Of a stretch of DNA of 64,000 bases, positions 1 through 12,700 are shown one piece after another (within the stretch, counting starts at the first letter, position 1; each line of letters opens with the position of its first letter). This stretch comes from Pterois miles. Taxonomy: Eukaryota; Chordata; Actinopteri; Perciformes; Scorpaenidae. The stretch lies in the NCBI GenBank assembly GCA_947000775.1, contig CAMQGK010000240.1, forward strand, positions 186,001 to 250,000, given 5' to 3'. The position numbers and the translations under genes were made by a program. The notes beneath the pieces are model-generated. The model did no database searches, was not told where the DNA came from, and saw nothing but the letters and a program-made list of their open reading frames with translations.

Positions 1-604
1 TGATAGCATTTTTATTTATACAAATGTTTAAAAAAAATGATAAAACAGCTGCAAAGCTTTTAGAAAGGTGCAGAATAAAAGTATGGCTTTTCCTGAAAGA
101 ATCATTATGATTGTGAATTAATCATTTTAAAAATTCTGGTGGGTCCAAAATGAATGTTTTGTTTATCTAGGTTTGTGACCCAATAGTGTAATGATGCTGG
201 TATCACGAGGTGTCTCTGGATCAGTTATTGTGGGGAAAAAAAGGATAAATGGCTGAAATTCACCATAAGTGCCTGGCAACAACTTGTTCTGAAGTAAATG
301 TGATGAAACGGAGGGAGAATGCAAAATCTAGGGGCTGAACAAAAAAACTGGTGATATTCATGATTTTTGTATATATTTTTATATGTCTAATGCTATAAAA
401 AGATCAACAATGCATTAGTTGGTCGCTAGCATGTCCATTTGTTCTGTCTGAAGACAGAAATCTGTGGTTGCTTTTGGTGTTTTCACAGGAATTTTTCATA
501 AGATAAATATAGATTATCACCAGATGTATCCGTTAAATGTAACTGTACCATAAACAGTCAGTTGCACAACCCTCAGCGGTCTGTAAGCAGTGCTCTCTGC
601 GTAC
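1..604 (-). other. nsd3 intron, left edge
   Basis: AT-rich intron after the KLGSYR exon. I looked on the minus strand for the PWWP2 continuation (a tryptophan pair plus PAEICNP-like sequence) and did not find it. No other coding or repeat structure was recognised. Confidence 0.6.
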
Positions 605-761
605 CTGTAGCTGCCCAGTTTGACCCAGACAATTTGTTTGTAGTGAGGTTTCTTCCCCGCCCTGCAATCACTGCAGGACCACGGCCCCTCCGGCGTCTCC
701 ATCTCCAGACACTCCGGGTGGAAGGAAGCCGGGCATGTGTCGCAGCACAGCAACTTGCCTC
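605..761 (-). CDS. nsd3: nsd3 exon, last PHD before PWWP2; last exon in the window
   Basis: It encodes GGKLLCCDTCPASFHPECLE, then WSCSDCRAGKKPHYKQIVWV and KLGSYR. This is the PHD finger that precedes PWWP2, and KLGSYR is where PWWP2 starts. The acceptor ATATAG ends at 762 and the donor GTACGC begins at 604. The exon ends in phase 2 inside the Arg codon, as the human WWP-containing next exon requires. That next exon was not found in 1-604, so it lies outside the window. Confidence 0.95.
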
Positions 762-3700
762 CTATATTTGTATGGATGTATACATGTATGTGTGTGTGAG
801 TTGTGTGTGCATGCGTTGTGGGAAATGGGTATGCAAAGAGAGGAGGAGTGTATGATTAGGTGATGCACCTTAAAACCTGGACAAACTCTGAATCTCATTT
901 GCAGACAAGCCTGAGGAAAAGTATAAACACAGCACCAAGTCGTGGTTTTCCATCATCTAGTGTGATATGATAATAGTGTCCTTGTAGGGAAAATGTTTTT
1001 ATCTACCATAATAACATCGGGTCATTATTCTGAAATGAAAAGCTAATGCCAGGAGCTTTTTGTTTGAATGTAGTCTCCTGTGAGAGCTGTACTGCATGAA
1101 AAACATGGTTGGAAACCTGCATGGGGTTCTCTCACTGCAGCAGCTACAGCATGTCTGACAATCAGATTCAGAGCACTGTACCAAGACCAGTCTACGGGAA
1201 ATACATGCGGCAGCACAGGAATAAAATCAGCCAGCGAGTTAACAATGAATCAGGGTTATACTCAAATAACATATATTGGCAAAAAGCAGGCATGCAATCC
1301 TGCCAGTAAAGCAAACGTTTCCAATCACACATATCCTGCACAGACCAGCTTGCATGGAATCATGTATTTAATAATACTGCAATTTGCAAAAATGTTTTTC
1401 CTTTATTACAACGTTAAAAGACAGTAATGTCACTGTAATGGCACTGTAAATCTAGTCCTGATTGAGACTATATTCCATCCAAGGCAGGTCAAAGCTCGAG
1501 AAAATGAGGTGAGCAAAATTTCATATCATCTGAACATTTAAGTCAAAAATAAAACTTAGTTGCAGTCGGTATAAAAAAGAGGTGAGGCCTTTCAAATCAA
1601 AAACAAGCCCAGAGTGCTGAAGCAGAGAAGCAGTGCACCTCCAGCAGCGATAAGCTCCACAAACCACAGACAGAACCTGAACTAATCCAGAGCATCCTGC
1701 ATCACTCAGTAGTTAAACTACTGGAGGTTTCACGACCAATTCAATTTCCCCAGGAGAGAAATTCTACATGTTGAAAATCAATTATTACGACATTTTTATT
1801 GCAGAGATATACACCCAGATTGACTGTTCCTGCACAGCATGAACTAATCTCACAATGGGCCTCGTGCAAGAATGTGACATACGAACAGATTGGTTCTTCA
1901 GCATACAAGTGATTTTAGAGAATGTGCTGCAGTCACCATTTTCTTCTTGGGCACGAGCTTAAATTGGAGTTTAAACTAGGGCACCTTAACGCAAATTCAT
2001 TTTTGTCGCCACTAATTTCTTTAGCATTAACGTTATGTGCGATTTTGAATTAACTGACAGGCCAGACGCTAATTGTTATTTCAGTGGTTGTATTAGGTTT
2101 TAAAGCTAGCGTGAAGATACTGGTATCACATGAAACTAGAAAACCTAAAGAACCCATCGGTACTGAAGGAGGCTATATAACACGACAAACTTTAGCGAGT
2201 AAAAACTGTCATGGGGTCCCTTGACCTCTGACCTCAAGATATATGAATGAAAATGGATTCTATGGCTACCCACCCTTTACAGACATGCCCATCATTTACT
2301 GTAGGTAACACACTGACTATATAAGCAGTCATACAACCCCATACTTGTACATACTTGTCATAGTAGGAAAAACTGGTGATAAAAACATTATAAACATAAC
2401 TAATAACAATAACGATTCTAATGTCAAATGTCCCAGTAAACCATGACGGTGTGACAGTGAGCCAAAAAAAGCAGGACACTGCAACTGAACCGAAGCAGCT
2501 AAATTGAAGTAATTTTGTTATTTACACCTGTGCTTTTCCTACTGTGACATGTCAAAATGTCGCAGTAAGAAAAAGACCAGTAAGCAAGTTTATTTTAGTA
2601 AATCTGACTTCCCGTATGCCCCAGAAAGAGAGGCACAAAACTGTTCTTGCATGAGGCCCACTGTTATCTGTTAATGTGTTAGGGAACTTGGCTGAGGTTA
2701 CTTTGCGCCACTCTGCATTAAAATTAACTGCACTTTTAACCAGTTAATTAACTTTGCACCTCAAGGCTTTGAAATGAAAGATGCGTACAAAAAAAAGGGG
2801 GGAGCAGGCACAACACAAACACAGACCAGTGGGACAAAAGGAGAAAGAGAAAAACGGTTCAGTTACCTTTCCCAACATTCTTTTTGGTAGCTGACGAAGG
2901 AGAGGGAATCATAGGTAATTTCAACTCAGCACGATTTGACTCAGTCAGAAGGTAGTGGGACTTATAGGCATATGAACTTAATATGGTGTCAGTAAGGTCT
3001 TGCACTAACAGCCCTACACAAGACACACAGGAAGAGACGGGGGTGAGCCGCAGTCAAACTCGAAATTACCCAAAAATCACAAAAAAGAGAAAGAAACACT
3101 CACAGCCTCGTTCACACACACACACACAGAAGAAACAAGTAAAATAAAGTCTGTCCCGACACAAAGAGGCCAAACAGTGCACTCAACTTATCGTTCAACA
3201 GGAAAAACATTATTATATATATAAAAAAAATATCCCGGACAGACGGGACTGTTTCAAGTAGAGTGCAGTGTCGCAGCCGGGATCATTCATAGTATTAGTA
3301 CCGTGATGGATAACAAACATTACATTTCACAGCACTGCTATTCATGAACAACAATGCCAAACATGAAACATGTAATATTAAAAGATTCAATTCTCCAAAA
3401 AAGTTTATGAGGATTCAGTTTTCATGAGATGTTACAGTAGTTGTGACTAGGGCTGGGTGACGTGGCCAAAATCTTCTATCCAGATATAGGTCATGTCATA
3501 TCTCCATAACCATATATATCTATTAGGGCTGTCAAAGTTAATGCATTAATAATGCAATAACACAAATTGGTTTTAACTCTACTAATTTCTTTAATTCATT
3601 AATGCAACTTGTGACTTTTAGGTTATAGCAGGCTAAGCTTTAAAGCTAGAATGAAGATACTGGTATCATATGAAACTAGAAAATCTAGTGAATCCATTCA

Positions 3701-6700
3701 GTGCCAACCACGTCATACTAGCTTGTCATGAAGGAGGTTAAATAAGCTCCAAACTTACATTTACTTAAATTTTGGCGGGGAAAATCTGTCATGGGTTTCG
3801 TCCAAAATCACATACTATGCTCTACATACCCGACATGTGTCATACTTTCGTGTGAATCAACAGTAGTATGTATATTTTTGGACGCATTCAGCAGTAATTT
3901 ACATTGTCACTTCCTCCTTGCCGGTTGGAGACGTGTAACCATAGTAACCCAGGCCAACCTTGTGTGACCAAATAGAGCTGTCTGTTATGAACATTGTCAT
4001 CACTGCTGCATTGCATTGTGGGATATTTATACCAACGTAGTGTCCAGTGTTGCATGCAGTAATATTTCACCAGAAATAGCATGCAATTCACGTACTACTG
4101 TTTTCATACTAAGGTTTTGGGCATAAAATATCTCAAATACTGTTCAATAGTTAAGTGTGGCATTTCAGATGCAACTGTGGCCATTTTCAAAGGGGTCCCT
4201 TGACGTCTGACCTCCAGATATGTGAATGTAAATGGGTTCTCTGGGTCCCCACCAGTCTCCCCTTTGCAGACATGCCCACTTTATGATAGTCCCAGTCAGT
4301 TTGACAGCACTGAGACACTGACAGCTGTTGTTGCCTGTTGGGCTGCAGTTTGCCATGTTATGATTTGAGCATATTTTTTTATGCTAAATGGAGAACCTGT
4401 GGGGGTTTCTGGACAATATTTGTCATGTTTAATGCTAATAATTGATTTTCAGTAATAAATATATACCTGCATTTGCATAGTGCAGTATATTTGCTCAGTC
4501 CCATGTTGACAACAGGCCTGTCTATTTGCAAAATGATACAGGTGTGACAATTCAACTGACAGTGACAATTGCGATTTTTTTTTTTGATCAAATTTTAGGA
4601 AAACTGCTATAATAACACCCCCAGAAATACACCATTTTAGAAAAAAAAGGCAAAATTTACATTTTTGTACTGTGTGCAAAAAATCTGCATGTAATTAGCA
4701 TTTCATATGATACCAGGAGCTTCACTCTAGTTGTAAAACTGATCCCTGTAAAACCTCGGAAATATAGAATAGCACCGGATTTTCAGAGGTTAATTAAAAA
4801 TCCATAAAGTGTTTTGAAGAATCAATATAATATCGCATCTATATCTATATATTCTTACACCCCTGGTTGATAAAATATTAAATACTTGAAAAATCTGCCT
4901 TTAAGGTTCATTTTGAACATATATAAATGTGTCATTAATCACAATTAAATATTTGAACGGACTGACAGCCCTGATATCTATATCACAATATAACACGTTT
5001 TCTGTTAATTCCATAAATAAATAAATATACCCATAAATAAATAGTCTATATGAAACAACCACATGGTAAAACCTATATTTATATACTCTTGTTGAATGAA
5101 ATACTTGTCAAATGAGTATTTTCTCATTTAATTGAGAACTTTAGTGCAAAATCAACAAAACTATTTCAAGTGAAATTATAGAGGTAAGAAATAAATAAAT
5201 ACTTCTAGCTGAAAACTGACTGTTTGCATCCATGCACTCAAATACACAGTAACGATGCACAGTGCGATCAGGCTTTAGTATGTGCTTATTATCAATTTAG
5301 ACGACGTAACTGTATCATGATATATGATTTCATCCCGATATGATTCCATTGAAAGACAGTAATTAGCAGACTGAATCATTGCCCAGCCCTAGTTGTGACT
5401 ATGTGAATAAAAAAATTAAAATACAAAAAAAAAAAAAAAAAAAAGATGAAAAAACTACAATTATGGAGGGTGAACAGGTCCTGCTAATGCTCCAAAGTGA
5501 AGTGCAAGTAAGAAGAACTGATTTTTTTGTCACAAAATCTGAAGCAAAATCATTCAGTGTGGTGAAATCAAAAACTTCCACATTTGCTAAAAACCAGAGC
5601 GCCAGGAGAAGAAGGCCGTTAGCGTGTGCAGAGTTGTGAGCGCTTACCTCTGGCACACAGGAAGCACCAGCCCACGTTGATGGGGGAGGTGAGGAGGCCG
5701 TTCCTTTTGGCGCTGCCGTGGCTGCTGCAGATCATGATGTGATGAGTGATGGCGACGCTGCCCGCCGCCACGCAGCTGTCTCCCGTGTGATAGGCCACCG
5801 GACAGCGGATACAGCGCATCAGGCGACCTGGACAGGAGGAGGAAGAGGAGAGGGGCGGTTGGTTTTCAGTGTCACACTCGGTAGTGACTTTAACAACAAG
5901 TGCTATGTTTTTGGGAACTGCTCTGTCCGTCACACGAGCCACGAAGCTGTGATACTGCGTTAGTTTTTATAATGAAGGTCAGGTCTGATTCCTTTGTGTG
6001 TTCCAGCTGCAATTAAAGAAAATCACAAGGAAAATTGCAAAAACATGGTACTTTTTTGGTGGCGAAGACGATCTGTTATTTCAGCTGTTAAAATAGAATA
6101 TGTTTCCTCCCGGCTTCATTGTATTTAAACAGCAAATTACACTTACTGCCAAGCAGCTGCATGCCTTAACAGACCAGTCAAGTTGCACCTCGTCATTTTA
6201 TCCCGTTAGCCATTTGTGTGAATTTGTCATAATTAGCACATGAATTCTTGAGGTCACAGTGACCTTTGACCACCAAAACCTAATCAGCTCATCCTTCAGT
6301 TCAAGTGGATGTTTGTGCCAAATTTTAAGAAATTTGCAGAAGACATTCCTGAGATATCACATTTACAAGAATGATGGAGCGATAACCTGAAAGCATAATG
6401 CCTCCGACCACGGCTGTCGCCGGCGCAGAGGCATAAAAGCATGAAACATGGTTTTTCAATGAACATTCACACTTGGACCAGACATTCAACTTCAAAGTTC
6501 TGCTACACAAATAGACACAGTAGATATAGCATACAGTACATACACACTCACTGGCTGCTTTATTAGGTACACCCTTACAATCTAATGCAATCCAATACAA
6601 CTGCTGCCATAAAGTCTACTTTTAGGATGCTTAAAATCTCAAGGGAGGATAAAAATTAAAAACACTTCTCAACATAATGTAGCAACAAACCACTGCAAAT

Positions 6701-9700
6701 TACAATATCAATAATAAACATGGAATTAAATTCATGGGTTCCCGAAAATGTCAACAAAAACTGAACATTATAAACTTTATCGACGTGACCCAAAGAACTA
6801 GATCTCGGGTACAAGCGGCCAAAATGGGTTTTCTCAGGAGGGTGGCTGGCGTCTCCCTTAGAGATAGGGTGAGATGCTCGGCCATCTGTGAGGGACTCGG
6901 AGTAGAGCCGCTGCTCCTTTGGGTTGAAAGGAGCCAGCTGAGGTGGTTCGGTCTTCTGGAAAGGATGCCCTCTAGGTGCATCCCTAGGGAGCTGTTCCAG
7001 GCACAACCAGCTGGGAGGAGACCCTGGGGAAGACCCAGGACTAGGTGGAGAGATTATATCTCAACATTGGCCTAGGACCGCCTCAGGATCCCCCAGTCAG
7101 AGCTGGTTAATGTGGCCTGGGAAAGGGAGGGTCCCTTGCTGGAGCTGATGCCCTGAGACCTGACCCTGGATAAGTGGTTGACGATGAGTGATGAATGTGT
7201 GATAAACTTTATCATGGGAGAATTTATGGCAGAGCTGTTGCATTGAATTTCATTAGACTGTATAAGTATACCTACTGTAATGAAGTGACCACTAAATGTA
7301 TACAGTAAACACTGACGAGGGTTTAGGAAAATAAAAATAATTTATATCTATACCATATGTAAACATGCATCCATTGTATATACTGTATAGATATGTGTGT
7401 GGTCACAATCTGACACAAACTGCATTGTGACAAAAGTACAAAGTGACAAATGTTTTCTAGGTACATTTTTGGCCCCTCTGAATCCACAGCAAATCATTTT
7501 AAACCACATGATACCTGAACATACAGTGCATTTCAGCCCTTTTTCCAGATGGAAAAGATAACACACCATCACATCTAAAAAACATTGCCAGGAACATGGC
7601 AATTGTTTTGTTTCTCTCCAATGATCTGCAGCCTCCAGATGCCTCTCACCTCAAACCAAATACAGCACTTTTAGTTTCAGGTGAAACCGGATGTTTGTAG
7701 CGACACCATGCCACCAAATAGTCTGCAGGATTTACAAATTTTTAAAGTACATTTCTGTCAGTCCTCCTTCTCTCAATCTAATTTCACTCAAGACAAACAC
7801 ACTCAGGGAAGGACAGCCTTGAACCTTCTGCACTCCTTCTTATTTGAGCCTTTTTTCTATTGCTATTTGTCAATAACATCAGGCAGAAGCCGTATGTAAT
7901 GGGAATGGAAAAGTTTCATGCACGCTCTTCACACGTTGCTGATGTAGCCCCAGCTCATTACCCCACAGCTTCCACTGCAGACTCAAACAGGAAATCAGAG
8001 AGGCTTAAAGACAAAGCAGAGGCTGTTTACCTTTACTGGCTCGCTGCAGGTCTCTCTCCAGGCAGCAGGTAGAGCAGCTGTGCTGAGGGCAGCAGAAGCC
8101 TCCCTCCGAACTGCTGGTGGTCCCCGGGAGTTTACGGACACAATCCTCGTGGTAGTAACAACCACATCCAGACACAGAGCAGCGCGTCACCTCCCGGCCC
8201 GCCGTCTTACAGCTAAAACAAGGATGATTGCCTGGAAAAAGAATGACAGGGAGTCTGTGATAGTACAGAGCCAAACATAAGAGAGGTGATAGTAAAGATT
8301 TAAGATAAGATAAGATAAGATAAGATAAGATAAGATAAGATAAGATAAGATGAACCTTTATTTATCCCCGGAGGGAAATTCGGGATTCGATTTATTCAGA
8401 TTTGCTCACCATTTTTGCATTCCAAGCAGGTGAATCTGCCTTCAGGTAGGGACGTCAGACCAAGACAGTCCAGGTGAAACTGTCTGCTGCAGTCACCCTC
8501 ACACACCACCAAGCCCTCTCCGTACACCTCGCAGATCTATACGCAAAAACGGAGAACGACGGTTAGTATAAATTAGTATGTGCAAGTTTTTAGAGTGTAC
8601 AACAGAGATGATGAATCCAGAGCAGCGCTGACCTGGCAAACAGTGTCTCTCTTGCCGGTGTTGCCGTCCTGACGGGACAAGCCCGAGTCCACAGACTGAG
8701 TGTCTGAAGCGTCTGCATCTGCTGCTGCTGGACTGTCAAGACTCTTCCCAAATAAACCCTGTGAGATAACGAAAAGAGGGAGGGTGTTGATGTTCCTTGT
8801 GTGAAGGAATGCAGCCTCACGAAGCACAGATGCATCATATGTAAACCATTAACTTCCCTTTAAAGTACGTAAATATCCAGACTAGTAAAAAGTAAGATGA
8901 GGGCTGCAACAAATGAACATTTTTGTTATTAATTAATCTAAACCCACTGAGACCTGTTTTTGTCTTTTTCAGGAGGGGTACAGGGCATTTTTAGGGGGAG
9001 ATAACAGGTCAGCAATATACATCACATTGCAGTGCAGAACATCATCTGAAAGCTGGGAACCTAAAGATTAATTTGAGATGCAGCTCAGCACTGGGTGTCA
9101 AGTTGTTCTAGTCATAAATCAGAAATAAACAGGAATTAATTAATTGAATAAATTGTAAAAGTGCATAAGAGCTTAGAAAATTATAGATGTATATGATGGT
9201 CATCCCCATGCTCTATTATGTCTCATAAATTGTTAAAGCAGTTTTAGGGTTGATACCATTTGTTACACAGATTTGGTGCAAAATTTAACAAATTTTTATC
9301 ACTCGAGAATTCATAAAAAATGATCAAAAATCCCTCTGAAACACCACATTAAGACACAAAGACCTTCAGGAACACCATAGAAAAAGCCATGCTGTGATTT
9401 GGCATCAACATTTTTTGACATTTGGAGATTTCTAGCATCTGTTGAGGTCACCGATGTACAGCTCGGAAGTTTGCTGTTTAACGGATAGTTTAGGTCACTA
9501 ATTTTATCTTTTATAATGTGTTTTTTTCTGGTTTTAGTTTCCATCTTAAGTTGTTAATATGTTTTAATGTTCATTTTCATGTGAAGTGCAGTTTTTATTG
9601 TTAACTTTGAGCTGTACTTCTTGTATGAAAAATGTGCTACAAATAAAGTTTATGATTATTATTTCTACAATAACTGGATTGTGAGCACTTCTGTTGTGTA

Positions 9701-12700
9701 AACTGCTCAGAAACCCCCTTACTGTCTAATCTAGCAAGGAAAGCCATCCATCCTCTAGGTCTCCAGTTTGTGGTTGTAAAGCTCCATGAGGCTGTGATTA
9801 TCCTAGAAGTCATTTTATACAGTGAGACCAAGTTACAAAAAATGATCTCACTATGGGGACTAACATCCTGCATGAATACAGTTGGGCTCATTGATGCATT
9901 TGATATTTTATGTAAAGTGCTTTGAATCACCTTGTTGCTGAAATGTGTTATATAAATAAACTTGCCCTGCCTATACATATTCTGTGTGCAGGAAAACAAG
10001 TATTTTCCTCATGCGTGGGTGTTTCTGTACATGTTTTCTACCTGTGGGTCGTTGAGGCCTCTGGAGTCGGAGTCGGAGGTGTCTCTATACTGGGAAGAAG
10101 CCATCTCCACATCTGTTGATGCTCTGCTTCGCTTCTTCAGGGGCTTACAGGCATCTGAGATCTCACTGGCTCCTAGTGGATCACAGGAAGGGAAGGGGGA
10201 AATAAAAAGATGGATTAGTTTAAGTATAAGGATTTCCCACCACGGAGGTTTACAGGAGGAATGAAGGAAGGATCCCCTACCTTTCTGTGAGCCGGTCCTC
10301 AGCGTGGTCTCAGGAGCCATCTCAGCCTGTGAGGAGGTTAAACATGGATGGTGATCATAGTGCTAATTTAATTCAGGTGGGAGATTCTGTTAGTTTGAGG
10401 AAATTTCACTCTAAGGCCAAGTCATTATAATGAACTAAACGAAACCAAAAGTAAGCAATGAAAAATATTTTTAGTAAACTGAAACTAAATAAAAATGATC
10501 CTTTTGGATAAACCCAAAATAAACTGAAAAGATATTGGCTGTATAAAAAACTAATATAAATGAAATAAAAATGAACAAATTCATTTCAGTGCTGTTTTTT
10601 AAAGCTATATCAGTACAAAAAAGCATAGACAGCATGAATTTCCGTCAACACTTGTGACATCAAACCACAGAAAGTGCCAGAACGGCACAATAGCTTCACT
10701 AAAGTAGCACAGGTGGTATGTATGTATATTACACTGATCAGCCATAACATTACGACCACTGAATAACACCGATTATCTCGTAACAATGGCACCTGGCAGT
10801 GGGTGGGATATATTAGGCAGCAAGAGAACACTTTGTCCTTGACGTTGATATGTTGGAAGTAGAAAAAATGTTCGACTGAAACGACAGGACCGATACTGAC
10901 AAGAGCCAAATTGTGATGGCTAGAAGACTCGGTCAGAGCATCTCAAAAACTGCTGTTGTACTTGTATTTTTCATTATACTTTGGCTTTATTTGATAGCTG
11001 AAGTGTATATAAATAAAGAAAACACTGTATGGGAAATATGGGGGAGAAAGGTATGACATGGAACAAAGTGACATGGCTGGAATCAAACTGTGAACGTGCA
11101 GTGCTGCTGTTGGTCTGAACAGTTTATCTGCGGTGGACTGGTACCTGTTCCTTTTTGGTTTTCTTCTTAGGGACGGGATCGTTGCCTCTCTCGGACTCAG
11201 ACCTGCTCCTGACTGACCGCCGCTGCAGCTTCCTCTCCTGAGAACCTGAAAAAAAAAAAAAAAACTGAGCTGTATCTCTTACTGAGTTTACAAATATTCA
11301 TCACCAAAACCCCATGCTGCATGTCTATGTTTTCTACCAACCGTGTGGACTACTGTGGTGCGATCCAGGAGAGGAGGTCTGCTGCGTTCCCCCCTCCTCA
11401 CTCCTCCGACTGGCGGGGGAGCCTCTCCTCTCCTCTTCCTCCCCTTCGTCCCCATCTTCCTCCTCCTCTGGACTGGGCTCAGGTTTAGCTCTGCTGTCCT
11501 GTTGGAAGCATCAACATTAGAATATGCTTACAGGACCCCTCAGGATATACATTTTTCTGTCTGCATGCGTTACACCAACCTCAGGTGAGCAGTATCCCAG
11601 GTCGGGCTGCCGGGCCTCTCTCTCCACTCTCTCCTCCTTCTCTTCTTTTTTCGGAGACGGCGCTGCTTTTTTCTTCAGGAGAGGCCAGTCACACTTGGTG
11701 ATCTCCACATTCAGCCTCTTCATGGTGATGGAGAGAGGCAGCAGCTTCCTGGCGGCAGCTGTTTTCCAGGCCCTGACTGGTGGCGGCGAGTCCTGCCGTG
11801 CAACACACCCAGCGTTCTGTTTCGGGGGGCTGGTCTTCCGCTGGTCCACCCTCTGGTTCTTCTCTTCATTCGAGGATTGGGAGTTTGTGTTGTCGTCTGT
11901 GTTTGAAACACTACACTGTCGCCGCGGCAGCAGCCGTCGTGGCGGCAGCTCTCTCTCTGGTGACTTCACTCTTTCCTCTTCCTTCTTGCTGATTGAGCCA
12001 CTGGAGCGCCGGTTTCGTTTCTCAGCTCTGATGTTGGGTTTCTTGCTGGACGTGCCTTCATTGGGGTCAGGGTCGACGTAGATGAAGGTGTAGTTGTCAA
12101 TTCGCTCCTGTCGCGTCATCACAAAAGCGTCCTCGGCGTGGCCCACACCCACCTCCCACTGAGAACGCTCCCGCTGAGGGATGGGCTTCAGAAGCTGGAG
12201 GAGAAAACACCAAGAGACAAAACAACTGATGAACCCGTCTAACTGGAGAAGAACAAGACATTTGCGGACGTCATCTTGGACTTTGTGAAACACTGACCAT
12301 TTTCTGAGACCAAACAACTAATTGATTAATCAAGAAAATAATTAGCAGATTAGTCAGCAATGAAAATAGTCATTAGTTGCAGCCCTAAAATAAACTTTAA
12401 ACCTAAATCTATGGTTTAAAAAAAACATGATACTGAAAGTTAACTTTGGCTTAATGACTGAAATGCCCTCATAGCATCTGAAAAAACTCAATTTATGCGG
12501 TCTTTATACTGGCGTTCGTACATACTTTGTGTTTCTCTACAGGGTTAGTGGCCTTGCGGAGCGTCTCAGCCTGAAGGTCATCAAACTGCTGCTTCCCCTG
12601 GTACAGGACTATCCTCTTCTCGTGGATCCACGCTCGCTCGGCGACGCTGCCAAAGAACTGGACGTGATACTCCCTGTGACCTGCAGAGAGACACAGAGAA

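Larger units (their letters stand above)
5828..8030 (-). other. nsd3 intron, repeat-rich
   Basis: It holds a teleost interspersed repeat (6236-6445), a LINE remnant (6734-7190) and otherwise AT-rich sequence. No nsd3 exon is missing here, because the flanking exons join in phase and align contiguously with the human protein. Confidence 0.65.

Noticed and set aside
6734..7075. 113-residue ORF as a gene
   Set aside because: It is the C-terminal tail of a LINE reverse-transcriptase polyprotein, truncated and interrupted by a stop.
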